64,000 bases of DNA from Apoderus coryli (Eukaryota; Arthropoda; Insecta; Coleoptera; Attelabidae), in NCBI GenBank assembly GCA_911728435.2, contig OU452198.1:30347902-30411901 (forward strand). Reading direction: 5' to 3'. Positions 25,001 through 33,585 of the stretch are shown here, piece after piece. Position 1 is the stretch's first letter; the number at the start of each line of letters is the position of its first letter. A program made the position numbers and the translations under genes. Under the pieces are notes generated by a model, which saw nothing but the letters and a program-made list of their open reading frames with translations, was not told the DNA's origin and did no database searches.

Positions 25001-28000
25001 TTCCAACTCAATGACTGATGTGGATGCGATCTTCGTCCCAGCTTTCAGTCTACGAAGGTTGCGTTCGCCGGCCGTGAGAATGCTGCCGAAGTAATGTAAT
25101 TTTTTTAATGAATTTGAAGCGACAATCTTACAGAACTAAAATTTGTGCAATTTTTTGGTTTCACCTTTCATACCGTTTACAGAACTCAACGCATTAGTTT
25201 CATTTATAAGGTAAAGCAACTGAGTGTAAATATCTTCACATCAGCAGTTTAACTAAGCGGATAGTCGTAAAAGGAAACTAACTATTTGATAGTAGATATT
25301 TTCTTGAACTTGAACACACTCATGAAAAGTCAAAGCCGAAATATGCAAATTCTTTCATTAACCATTAAAATAAATTGCGACGCCACTGGAGACCGATAGA
25401 AGACCGCAGCGAAGTTTGAACTGATCTTGTCCGATTACATATATTTCTTGCATTAAAGCTAATTTGTATGGATGAAATTTCAATTCATCAATTCAAGGAG
25501 GATCCGCCTCACACAAAATCCAACAGCAGCAGCATGTTTTCGAGTAGAGCGCCTAGGAAATAGCAAAACAGACTGCCTTACCAAGTCGGATGTTTTGCGG
25601 TGTCCTTACTGTTCGTGGAAATCCAGTTTTCTTCTTTTTCCCACCAGTTTCCTTGAAGTTGTTTACCGTTACGAAAATACTCCTCGATAAGGAACGCGCG
25701 TTGCATCTTTGTCCACTCCATGATGCTAACAGAATCCAGAGGAGTAAGACCCCAACATTTTATTTGCGCTCAATACTACACTGACGGTCTTTTGGATAAA
25801 TGTAAATTCAATGTCGAAGACAACACCCAAATCTTTAATTTCACTGAGTCTTCCCAAGGACTCACTGTGCAATTGATAATCAAAATTTAATGCACTTATC
25901 AGTCTGGAATAGCTAACGATCTTGCATTTAGATAGATTCAAATTACTCTGCAAATGATCGCAGTCATTCAAGGAATTAATGGGCTGGAATATCTTCAGAT
26001 CGTCAGCAGAAGCAAGCATATATACCACACGTAAAAGACTCAATTAAGTCATTAATGAAAATATTGAACAATAAACGACCGATATTGCAGCCCTGTGGAA
26101 CACCCGACCTGGAAGGAAAAACGAAAGACTTAAAGCCTTCATATTCTACAAACTGGAATCGTTCTAATACATATGATCCAAAGAAGTTGACCAAACGATA
26201 AGAGAAACCAAAATTCTGTAATTTAGACATCAATATGTAGTGATTTATACGGTCAAATGCTTTGCAAAAATTGGTATAAATCACGACCAACTACTGGAGA
26301 TCATCGATAGCTGAAGATATGTTCTCAGAAAACACAGCCAAATTAAAAACACATGAACGACCACTGTTGATGTTCAGAGAATCTATTCCGAAGCTGTAAA
26401 TAAATTTTCTCATCTATTACAATCTCAAGAACTTTAGTGAAGTTACAAAGAAGGGAAATTGGCCTGTAGTTGCTAATCACATCAGACTTCCCTGATTTTA
26501 GGATAGGTGTAAGGTGTAACTCTTGCTGTTTTGCAGCAAATAGGAAACGTGGAGGACTCAAGAATTTGCTGAAAAATATGTTGCACTGGTGCAGAGAGCA
26601 TACTGATCCAGTCTTTCTCAAGGAAACTAGGGAGACCATTTGTGCCACATGTAAGAGATTTACCAGCCTTGATAACATCATCGATAGTAACATGAATAAT
26701 ATCAACAGTATCCGCATATGGCTTCTGCATCATATCATCAAAGATGGGACGCGAATCAACATAAACATTGTGGAAGAATCTGGAAAACGCATCAACTATA
26801 TCCTGAGGAGACGTATATACATTTTCATCAGCGCAACCATTGTGTCGGGAATTCTAGAGTGATTTCGCTTACTTTGTAGAAATAACCAAAATTGACGAGG
26901 ATAACTTCTTTTAATAGACTGTTCGCAATTAGAAATGTAGTCCGATGATCATGCTCGCTTTATTTGAATTTCTACTAATCTCCTAAGAGATATAAATTTT
27001 GTAAGAATGACTGACACTACGCTAGTTCATCCCTATCCCACATTCTATTCCTACCGTTTCGCAGGTGGTACTTTGCTCTATGCCGACTGTAGCCAGCGAC
27101 TCCATAATAAGCCGAAACATGCGCTCTTCTCTCTTCTGTCCTAGTATTTTACTAGCGGTTAGGGGGACCGAATTTACTTTGATCACGCGATTTTTAGGTT
27201 ATGTAGGTTGTTTTTTAATGTCATAGCATAGGTTATTTCACTAGCGTCTAGGGGAGAAGGTGGTAATTGTTTGAACGTGCTCCAGTGTTGCCAAATTTTC
27301 TTACTTTAGTTTTCAGACTTTTCTCCGAGAAGAGCAACCGTTGCCCTTCTCGGCTTTTATCTTAGAATCAATCATAAATATATTAAAAATATAATTATTC
27401 CTTATGAAAATTCATAACTTGCTTTTTGTTCCTACAACTTCTCAAACGAAATAAAGACTAGCTAATTTCGTCATAAAACATTATTTATATTTCAGTTTAA
27501 GTTCATAAAACACAAAAATATAATAAGAAGGTGAACAGAAAAGGATATATTCTAACAGTGCTCATGAATTAGGTATATTTATGATCATTATTGAGATCGT
27601 GAAAGATATATTCAGATCCAGTCAATAATTCTTTTATAAGATTTACCTCATTTTCGTCTGGCTTTTTGTTATAAATGTTTTTATAAGTAGATACTAATAA
27701 GATATCAAACAGTTGTTTTTTACTTTAGACATTGATGTTGTTTTGAGTGAGTCAATAATAAAAGTCAATAAAATGATTTGCTCTTTTGTGCTCTTACCAC
27801 TAAATTTCGAGACTAAAAAACATCTCTTGGCAAATTTTAAGCTTCTCTTGCAAATGCTCCCTTAAATCTTCATTGATTTTGAAAGAAATTAAGAAATATT
27901 GCATCCCTCTAAACACTTATACATTCCTACATCTTTATGATAACTAATGGCACACGTCGCGTCGGATCGTTATGTACCTCTTTCATATGTCTATTGTAAT

Positions 28001-30137
28001 TACTTCGTTTGGTAATACTTTTTCACACTTGAAGCAAAACACACCCATCTTATGAATACGAAATTAGTTTAAAAGAACTGAGAAGTTTTACATGTAACGC
28101 AACAAAGCAGAAAATAGTAAATATTTGAGGTTAGAAAATCCATATCAGGCATCAACAAGATAACCTGGCAACAGTGGAGCCCGTTCAAACAATTACCTCC
28201 TTTTGTTAGGAGGACCGAATTTGCTCCCGCGATTTTTAGGTTATGTAGGTTGTTTTTTAATGTCATAGGTTGTGTTATTATTTCTTATGTTGATAGGTAT
28301 ATAGTGGATATAAATTCTTGAGTTATACGATATAAATTAATTTAAAAAATATCACAGTGGTACGACATAAACCAAACCAACATTATATCTAATAAAGATC
28401 TATGTTGTAATAAAAGTGCCATTTTAACTTTAAGATAGGATAAATTTAATTATCCATTTTAGATCAGTTATATGAAATTGCACCAAATAGGAGCTTTAAA
28501 TGTACCGCTGTATGAATGAATGTTCAAAAACTTTTTGTAAATACTCTCGAACTTAAAAAAAGACATATTGAAGTTTCATCCAGGAAAGAGAATGTAAATA
28601 TTGCAAAAAAAATTTGCACACAAAATACACTACAACAGTCACCTTTTCATCTAGATGAAAAAAAAAACAAGCAACCTGAGTTGTTAACTTGTAGTTTGTG
28701 TAATTTACATCAAAATCAGTCTTGTATGATCATTTTGATCAAACCCATAATATCAAAATTATTGCTAAACCCACTTCTTGTACACAACGCTTATACAAGT
28801 ATACAAAAATAAAATAGAGAAAAGAAATCACTTATATGCTTACAAATATGTTTACAAAAATGTTTAAAAAAAAGCACATTCTCAAAACCGATTCAGTTAC
28901 TTTAATAACTTATTGCACCTATCCATAAAATACCTACATACTAACAATAATAAGGATATTTTACAAAATTTGTTCGGTACCTACTTTTAATCTTATTCAC
29001 AATTTCAAACTTTACCTTTCCCGATACAAAATTTGTTAGCTCCTTGTTTTTATCTTATTTCACAATTTCAAACTTATGATACTTTTCCCGCCATATGTAT
29101 TGCGCTTGCGAGAATCGAGGGAGCAAAGTAAATTCGGTCCCCCTGACCGCTAGCCCAGATACTTACTTATCTTGGCCGCTAGTGTTAATATTTGGCGGCA
29201 GTTGAGAGTCAGACGCCGAGATATTAAGACGAAAACCGGTTTCACTTAAATGATGCTTACTATCTAATTAAACAAGTATTTTTGCTATCAGTTAATAATA
29301 AATCATTGTAATATGTTATTAATCTCATTTACGTAGGTACATAATATTAATAGTTATTCAATACTTATTTGAACCAACTAATGAATCCGTTTAGTAACTT
29401 TTAATTATTAGTAAAGTGTTACTTAATTATTTTCTATAATATCCTTATTTAAAACCCCTAGACAACGTTAAAACTCCTACAATTTATAACGATAAAAATT
29501 TTATGCGCTTTCTCTTTCTTGTGTATACTATCAATGATCTCTCTAGCAAAATAAACAGGAAGGGCGTGATACATTTTTCATATAATTTTAGTAGGGAAAG
29601 TAGATAAATAAAATTTACATTTTTACTCATTGTTCCAGGACTTAAAGAAGGCGCCAAACTAGAATATGGTGGTAAAAGACTGAACAGACTAGGATACTTT
29701 TTCGAACCAACCATTCTTAGCAATGTGGAGGATCACATGTTTATTGCCAAAGAGGAGTCATTCGGTCCAATTATGATTCTGAGTCGATTTAGCAATGGGT
29801 GGGTTACAAATATTTAACTTCCAAAAAGAAAATAAAAACAGCCTTTGGTATACCTACTTACCCACCTACTTTCATTTTCAGCGACATCGATGGCGTATTA
29901 AAACGCGCCAACAACACAGAATACGGATTAGCATCCGGAGTATTTACCAAAGATATTTCCAAAGCACTCAAGTTTGCTGAAAAAGTTGAGGCTGGAACTG
30001 TTTTCATCAACACATACAATAAAACTGATGTAGCAGCACCGTTTGGAGGCTTCAAACAGAGCGGATTTGGTAAAGACTTGGGACAAGAGGCTTTGAACGA
30101 ATATTTGAAGACGAAATGTATTACAATTGAATATTAG
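10024..30137 (+). CDS. ALDH1L1: 10-formyltetrahydrofolate dehydrogenase, 15 exons
   Basis: This is a cytosolic folate enzyme that oxidises 10-formyl-THF to THF and CO2 with NADP+. Exons: 10024-10035 (probable), 10800-10956, 15712-15946, 16013-16283, 16344-16611, 16728-16908, 16968-17108, 17172-17307, 17813-17928, 18549-18770, 18845-19038, 19096-19289, 19359-19569, 29639-29798 and 29882-30137. All introns are GT...AG and all phases fit. From the ATG at 10809 the product is 910 residues; with the upstream mini-exon it is 917. Human ALDH1L1 is 902. The three domains are formyltransferase (about 1-320), acyl-carrier (about 340-415) and aldehyde dehydrogenase (about 430-910). Catalytic residues are all present: His113 and Asp149, the carrier Ser363, Glu681 and Cys715 (910 numbering). 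I cannot tell the ALDH1L1 from the ALDH1L2 type beyond seeing no obvious mitochondrial leader. Confidence 0.95.
10200..10560 (+). pseudogene. LINE reverse transcriptase relic in intron
   Basis: In broken frames the plus strand gives [11 protein letters not shown] followed by LNLHKTY, typical of the catalytic loop and following segment of Jockey/CR1 reverse transcriptases. A later segment around 10420-10540 contains [18 protein letters not shown]. It is interrupted and not functional. Confidence 0.6.
10800..16611 (+). CDS. ALDH1L1: Exons for the formyltransferase (hydrolase) domain
   Basis: Exons 10800-10956, 15712-15946, 16013-16283 and 16344-16611. They encode the N-terminal folate-binding domain, which removes the formyl group. 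Visible landmarks are the opening KVAIIGQS strand, then [21 protein letters not shown] with the catalytic His, and [12 protein letters not shown] with the catalytic Asp. The C-terminal sub-domain follows, with [11 protein letters not shown]. The 4.76 kb intron after the first of these exons is full of repeats, while the other introns here are 60-116 bp. Confidence 0.95.
11575..11912. repeat. Minisatellite of TTCTGTAAAA...CTCGGAATT units
   Basis: Degenerate tandem units built around AATTCTGTAAAATAACTCAGAATT alternate with CTCGGAATTTTT and TTCTGACTTTT blocks. The basic unit is about 55-70 bp and a longer unit of about 130 bp repeats twice. The unit core is partly palindromic. An isolated similar block is at about 15550-15600, at the other end of the same intron. 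Confidence 0.75.
12520..13110 (-). pseudogene. DDE transposase relic in intron
   Basis: The minus strand encodes a decayed Tc1/mariner-superfamily transposase of the insect DUF4817/DDE_3 type. From about 13080 to 12990 it gives [12 protein letters not shown]. Near 12790 there is a HDGAP-like region. From 12690 to 12530 the clear stretch [19 protein letters not shown] is followed by a helical tail. A 20 bp stretch is duplicated at about 12717-12758. It has several stops. Confidence 0.65.
13260..13625. mobile_element. Retrozyme-family relic, two halves inverted
   Basis: The left half (13260-13440) matches 31503-31660 and contains a hammerhead-like fold on the minus strand. The right half (13455-13625) matches 8090-8295 and reads in the opposite orientation. 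The combination resembles the inverted array at 46-48 kb. It is old: the ribozyme core is damaged. The element lies in the 4.76 kb intron of the dehydrogenase gene. Confidence 0.6.
13295..13403 (-). ncRNA. Degenerate hammerhead ribozyme
   Basis: Read on the minus strand, CTGATGA is followed by a stem II with one mismatch. The next core bases are AAAAC where GAAAC is needed, so the essential G12 is changed. A GTC cleavage triplet follows. Flanking arms pair over GTTGGAAATTTG/CAAATTT-CAAAC as a long stem I. The fold is recognisable but probably inactive. Confidence 0.6.
13965..15010 (+). pseudogene. LINE 3' part with ATT repeat tail
   Basis: In broken frames this encodes the end of a Jockey/CR1-like reverse transcriptase. 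[10 protein letters not shown] stretch lies where YADD is expected, and a [13 protein letters not shown] segment follows. The long thumb and C-terminal region is partly open at 14232-14462 and 14613-14822, the latter ending at a stop. It finishes with (ATT)n at about 14988-15008, a normal LINE tail. It is 5'-truncated, as most LINE copies are, and has several stops. Confidence 0.8.
15011..15711. other. Intron remainder, nothing assigned
   Basis: This is the end of the 4.76 kb intron. There are short open frames but no recognisable domain. A single block at 15550-15600 resembles the intron minisatellite. Confidence 0.4.
16728..17108 (+). CDS. ALDH1L1: Exons for the acyl-carrier (intermediate) domain
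   Basis: Exons 16728-16908 and 16968-17108. They encode the carrier-protein-like linker that shuttles the formyl group on a 4'-phosphopantetheine arm. The attachment motif reads [14 protein letters not shown], with Ser363 as the modified residue. The exon junction falls just after this motif. Confidence 0.94.
17172..30137 (+). CDS. ALDH1L1: Exons for the aldehyde dehydrogenase domain
   Basis: Exons 17172-17307, 17813-17928, 18549-18770, 18845-19038, 19096-19289, 19359-19569, 29639-29798 and 29882-30137. They encode an NADP-dependent class 1-like dehydrogenase. Landmarks are [31 protein letters not shown] with the general-base Glu681, [11 protein letters not shown] with the nucleophile Cys715, KEESFGP, and the C-terminal [16 protein letters not shown] 10.07 kb intron between 19569 and 29639 is filled by transposons, yet both of its splice sites are clean. 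Confidence 0.95.
17440..17680 (+). pseudogene. Possible LINE RNase H tail relic
   Basis: An open frame contains [10 protein letters not shown] and then [11 protein letters not shown]. This resembles the conserved end of the RNase H region in I/R1-type LINEs, where a LTGH motif follows a Leu-Ser-rich helix. The similarity is short, and no other LINE part is seen in this 505 bp intron. Confidence 0.3.
17945..18480 (-). pseudogene. Rearranged LINE pieces in intron
   Basis: Three pieces of one LINE family are joined. At 17945-18060 is a 3' region also found at 19655-19785. At 18238-18330 is a segment matching 24838-24935. At 18330-18480 the minus strand gives [20 protein letters not shown], typical of the start of a LINE reverse transcriptase. 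The pieces are not colinear, so the copy was internally deleted. Confidence 0.6.
19786..20009 (-). repeat. Copia 3' LTR
   Basis: 224 bp, TG...CA, paired with 23982-24205. The only difference I find is in the context TTAAGTATAC here against TTAACTATAC there. Confidence 0.93.
20016..21841 (-). pseudogene. Copia reverse transcriptase and RNase H, frameshifted
   Basis: The reverse transcriptase starts near 21560 with an [21 protein letters not shown] segment. It is interrupted by stops in the 21240-21350 region. It resumes at 21194-20886 with [16 protein letters not shown] and an intact YVDD motif. A further frame change near 20830 leads into the connection and RNase H region (20822-20016), with [23 protein letters not shown] and a KHIDVRYHF end. 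It cannot make a full polyprotein. Confidence 0.92.
21771..23369 (-). pseudogene. Copia protease and integrase region
   Basis: This is the longest open piece (532 codons). The protease motif reads [11 protein letters not shown] where DSGAS-HM is normal, so the active site is altered. The integrase follows with its His-His-Cys-Cys zinc-binding module (HRSLAHVN ... [14 protein letters not shown]). The catalytic triad is intact in context: [15 protein letters not shown] and [13 protein letters not shown]. The C-terminal [18 protein letters not shown] is typical of Copia. Confidence 0.92.
23149..23899 (-). pseudogene. Copia gag, damaged
   Basis: Starts at the ATG at 23897-23899 (minus), giving [13 protein letters not shown] and then [10 protein letters not shown] stop follows soon after an LEHE stretch, and there is at least one frameshift before 23490. 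The downstream frame carries [13 protein letters not shown] and a CCHC zinc knuckle near 23210. The first Cys of the knuckle is replaced by Trp ([14 protein letters not shown]), so the knuckle should be defective. Confidence 0.88.
23982..24205 (-). repeat. Copia 5' LTR
   Basis: 224 bp, TG...CA. The primer-binding site lies immediately inside it at 23968-23981. GCTGT follows outside. Confidence 0.93.
24211..25110 (-). pseudogene. LINE C-terminal half
   Basis: Reading leftward from 25110, the minus strand has a damaged catalytic loop ([15 protein letters not shown]). An open piece follows at 24942-24646, with [14 protein letters not shown] and a [19 protein letters not shown] segment. Then comes a [12 protein letters not shown] zinc-finger-less tail running to 24220. 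Together with 19655-19785, on the other side of the Copia, it formed one LINE before the Copia landed in it. It has stops in several places. Confidence 0.75.
25111..25739. other. Intron sequence, nothing assigned
   Basis: Contains only short open frames without recognisable motifs. It may be decayed LINE sequence. Confidence 0.35.
25740..26940 (-). pseudogene. LINE reverse transcriptase, Jockey-like
   Basis: Three overlapping broken frames give, in order, a pre-RT segment ending in the [17 protein letters not shown] motif, then a fingers/palm segment ([15 protein letters not shown]), then [21 protein letters not shown]. The catalytic loop reads [10 protein letters not shown], where YADD is expected, so the Tyr is lost. 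Further similarity stretches to 25740. The endonuclease is absent upstream. It is a dead insertion within the large intron. Confidence 0.82.
27152..29152. mobile_element. 2 kb element with 30 bp terminal inverted repeats
   Basis: Positions 27152-27181 (CTAGCGGTTAGGGGGACCGA...) and 29123-29152 are inverted copies with one mismatch. Inside, 27252-27300 and 28150-28206 are also inverted copies of each other. In addition, 27160-27235 is repeated in direct orientation at 28205-28275. So one element seems to be nested in another of the same family. There is no recognisable transposase. One open frame (28516-28812) is of unknown nature. A hairpin with a 14 bp stem lies at 27314-27342. Confidence 0.6.
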
Positions 30138-30301
30138 TTTTAGTGTTTTACGAAGCTGATAGTCAAAATGTATCATTAATTTATTTCGGATTTATTGTTT
30201 TGTATATATTTTGTAATTAGTTTATTTTTTTTTATTTAAACTTTGTAAATACTATTTTAAAACGTATAGACAGGTAAATTATGCAGATATTACTATTTTC
30301 G

Positions 30302-30307
30302 AATAAA
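30302..30307 (+). terminator. Polyadenylation signal of the dehydrogenase gene
   Basis: AATAAA lies 165 bp after the stop codon at 30135-30137, followed by T-rich sequence. It is a plausible cleavage and polyadenylation signal. Confidence 0.6.
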
Positions 30308-30632
30308 GTGTTTATAATATTATGTAGATACCTACCTACTTTATTACTTTCCCATTTTGAAGTTCCCTGCTGAGATGATTAGGACTATTTCCAGTAAAAT
30401 ATTTTTCTGTTGGAGTCTCTAATAAAAATGTCGCAGCAAAATATATTAGTATTATATCTTTGGTATTCATACTTATAAAAATTTATCATCTATTTATGTA
30501 TATAATTTGATATTTTACCAGATTTATATCAACTGACAAGTTACATCAAATTATTATTTTTTATTCTCTATTCAACTATTACTACAGGATGATAATATCA
30601 ACAAATACAAACAATGATTATAAAATTCGACA

Positions 30633-30990
30633 TTCTCCCCATCGTGCAAACTGTTTCAGTTTTCACCATCATCATCTGTTACATCTAATTTGCAAACTTT
30701 GGTGATAGGACGGCGATAAACACCATAGAGACTGTTCGAACTTCTATTACTTTAACAATCCCATCTTTTCCTGGATAAAGAGCCGTTATTCTACCTAATG
30801 GCCATTTATGTCTTGGAAATGTCGGGTCTATAACTACAACAACGCTATTTACTTGAATGGATGAATTAGTGTCTATCCATTTACTTCTTTTTGTTAAAGT
30901 GGGTAAATATTCTTTAACCCACCTGGTCCAAAAACTGTCAACAATTTGTTGAGTGTTCTTCCATAATTTTCTAGGATTTAAGGAATAAAA
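30633..30990 (-). pseudogene. BEL/Pao retrotransposon integrase C-terminus (DUF5641)
   Basis: The minus strand encodes the end of a BEL/Pao polyprotein: a FWTRWVKEYLPTL stretch, then KWPLGRITALYPGKDGIVKV. After one frameshift it continues to VCKLDVTDDDGEN and a stop. This is the hallmark DUF5641 module. A purine-rich tract (GATGGGGAGAA) is followed by TG at about 30632, the expected start of a 3' LTR. I could not define the far end of the LTR. Confidence 0.75.
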
Positions 30991-31502
30991 GACGTTAAAT
31001 AAATGATATAATATTAATACCCCTTAAACAAAACAATTTTATTTAAATGTTGCCGTATGCTAAGTGATTTATCTATTTTATTTTTACTTAAATAATACAT
31101 CGTGGTATTAACGTATTTAGTCGCAATAGATTTGATCAGTAAATATCTATAGTTATCAAACACTGATTGATCAAAACCGTGCACAACTAAATTAGGAAAA
31201 ATATTACTATTTACAAATTCCTTTAAAGCTAGCTTTATTATTAATTCTGCAGACAACTTTTCATTAGTAGCTACTATACGATTTTTTATGATCTTTTCGC
31301 ATTGGAAACAAACGCCTAGAACATCTTTTGAAGAAATTTGTAAACCCTTTTTTGCTGTCATTTTAATAATGCATCTTGACATTCTCCGCAAATACTTTGC
31401 TACTTTAAACTAAAAACTACAAATCCAGCAATATTAACAATAATGAATTTCGAAAATTCAGAAAATGGTCCAGGAATGTAATCATGATCTGGATAAATTG
31501 TT

Positions 31503-31660
31503 GCTTGTTACATAAAGTAACAAGACTTTTAGTTACGTTGGAAATTTGTTTCACACTACCATGCTTTCACCAGACGGACCGTTTCGTTGATCCACAACTC
31601 ATCAGTGGTGATCGGCAGCCAGTGTGACCCAAATTTCCAACATTTACGAAGAGCTTATTG
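31503..31660 (-). mobile_element. Retrozyme-family fragment with hammerhead
   Basis: Begins GCTTGTTACATAAAG, like the 13260 copy and like the start of the array units at 46-48 kb (GCTTGTTTAACAAAAC). It ends near ACATTTACGAAGAG. It lies between the two parts of the P-element relic, which dates its insertion after that element. I could not fix a target-site duplication. Confidence 0.6.
31537..31641 (-). ncRNA. Type I hammerhead ribozyme, core intact
   Basis: On the minus strand the stem I strand CACCA leads to CTGATGA. Stem II is GTTG-TGGAT-CAAC, followed by GAAAC. A very short stem III (ACGG/CCGT) comes next, and then the GTC cleavage triplet with the return strand TGGTG. The outer stem I pairs GTTGGAAATTTG with CAAATTTCCAAC. 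All invariant core bases are present. It should cleave after the GTC if folded; activity is inferred. Confidence 0.82.
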
Positions 31661-32639
31661 TTCTAGCTGCAATTCATTCAAACAGAACTCTAACGCAGTA
31701 GCAACACTTTCGCTAAATACCTGGGTTGCCAGGCGGACTTTCATTTTTTGTTTATGAAAAGCAATGTGTTGTGATCTTAACTTATTAGCAAATGAAAAGA
31801 TTCACTCTGTTGCAATTCATGCAATTGTTTAAAATATCTCCAGTCAATACTATTATTTTGTGCATCGGTAAAAGAATGTTTTTCGCCTAGTGTATTTCGA
31901 ACTAACTTTAGCATATGGGGTGGGTCAAGGAAAACCACAACTTCTTCATCACATGATGGATGTGAAAAAGAAGTTTTTAAATTTTAGTGATGTAAATTGC
32001 AACCCAGGTGTTTTGCCATTGTTAAATTTGCTGGAGGTCCATCACATGTAAGGCTGACAACTTGTAATCCAACCTCATGACAATTTCTTACGCATTCCAA
32101 AACCAAGGCCTTTTTCTGCTCTCCTGTTATACTGGAAATCATGAAATAGCCTACTGGTATCTTCCATTTTCTGTTGATACACTTTAAACGAAAAACTAGG
32201 GCCTCTTTAGCCAAAATGATGAACCTGTTCCCATAACAATATAGCCATAATATTTATCCTTACTGGGAACCCATTCTTCTTGCTGACCGGATAGCCATCT
32301 CATCAATTATAAAGCCGTGTATTCTTTTCTTTGAAGAATATTGAACTTTACACTTCAAAGCCTGAAATGCTTCAATCATAAATCCCGGCTCTCCATTAAC
32401 ACTGTGATACCATCTGCTTATAGTTATAACTCCTATAATAATGTGTTTTAATAAGTTCGCCTACATATAAACTCTGAATACGTCCATGTACAATGTTTAC
32501 AATTGAAGACATGATTAAACTAAGTACTTGGAGTTTGTAACAATAATGCCCGTGCCGCAGAACGTTTTCCATCTAGGTGACCCCAGATCATAAGACAATA
32601 CCTAAGTGCTGTTGAAAATCGCCTTCTTGAAACTGGGTG

Positions 32640-33330
32640 CTTTGCACCACGGAAGCATCATACACAGATTCATGCAAAGAATTGCATCCTGGAGATAGTG
32701 GGTTGCGCTTACGATTTCGTAGATTTTTTTTAAATTGCCTGGACGCAAATGAAGAACTTTTTAAACAAGTACTGTGGAGTGATGAAGCCCATTTTAACCA
32801 GGAAGGAGTGTTCAATCAGCACAACTTGCATTGTTGGAATTAAATCAGCATCAAATTAGATAATCATATAAGCAAGCACGCTGGAGTTTAAATGTGCGGA
32901 TTTGTCTGTTGGGAAATAGGATAATAGAACCTAGGATACTAAACACCGAAAACTATGCCAATTTTTGCGATAACAGATTACCTACTCTTCTGGGTGAAGT
33001 TCCTTTAGCACAGCGGCCAAATATTGTGTCTCAACATCATGGTGCACCTGCCCATTATTCTCGAAATGTTCGAGAGATATTAAACGACGTTTTCTCAACC
33101 AATGGATTGATCGTGGAGGACCTATTTCTTGGACTCCTAGGTCTCCGGATCTCAACCCAATAGACTTTTGGCTTTGGGGTTATCTGAAATAGGTTTTACC
33201 ATTTCCTACCCAACAGTGAAGATGATGTTATTGTTCGCATTTATGGAGCTTTAGCACAAGTTACAAACAAAACAATAAGCCGTGTAGAAAACCATTTTAT
33301 TCGCCGTTTGCATCCATTTGCATCCATGCA
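32640..33330 (+). pseudogene. DDE_3-type transposase relic
   Basis: The plus strand carries LWSDEAHFNQEGVFN (first catalytic Asp), then QHHGAPAHYSRNVREIL (second, with Asp changed to His). After a frameshift come TPRSPDLNPIDFWLWGYLK and a decayed tail to 33330. It belongs to the insect mariner-superfamily group also seen at 4189 and 12520. The sequence ends at about 33440 with TTTTTTGGGACACCGTGTA, the likely terminal repeat. Confidence 0.72.
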
Positions 33331-33585
33331 TTTCCAAAAATTGCTTCATTTTAATAAACAAAATTGTCATAATTTCATAAGGAGACATTTTTTGAAATTT
33401 TGACATAAGTGATTTTCGTCGTATTCTTGGTCGTATATTCTATTTTTTGGGACACCGTGTATATATAGAAATTTTGATTAGCTTTTGGCCTCCGTTTTTG
33501 CTCTGCAAAAATTAATTTTTTGTTTGGGGGTATATAAAACAGTGTATGTAAATAACTGATTAATTATTTACAATTATTTTTTCAG

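Larger units (their letters stand above)
31014..32560 (-). pseudogene. P-element-like (THAP9-type) transposase relic
   Basis: Reading leftward on the minus strand, about 32450-32280 gives RWYHSVNGEPGF and GFIIDEMAIRS. The open piece 32214-31984 gives WKIPVGYFMISSITG and VVSLTCDGPPANL. From 31980 to 31690 come FLDPPHMLKLVRNTLGEKH and a DWRYFKQLHELQ helix. The C-terminal piece at 31391-31014 fits the same family less clearly. Stops and indels are frequent. A ribozyme-bearing fragment at 31503-31660 separates the two parts. Confidence 0.78.

Noticed and set aside
27314..27342. GC-rich stem with 14 bp arms followed by T residues, resembling a bacterial terminator
   Set aside because: The DNA is eukaryotic and the hairpin lies inside a transposon in an intron. 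There is no reason to call a rho-independent terminator.
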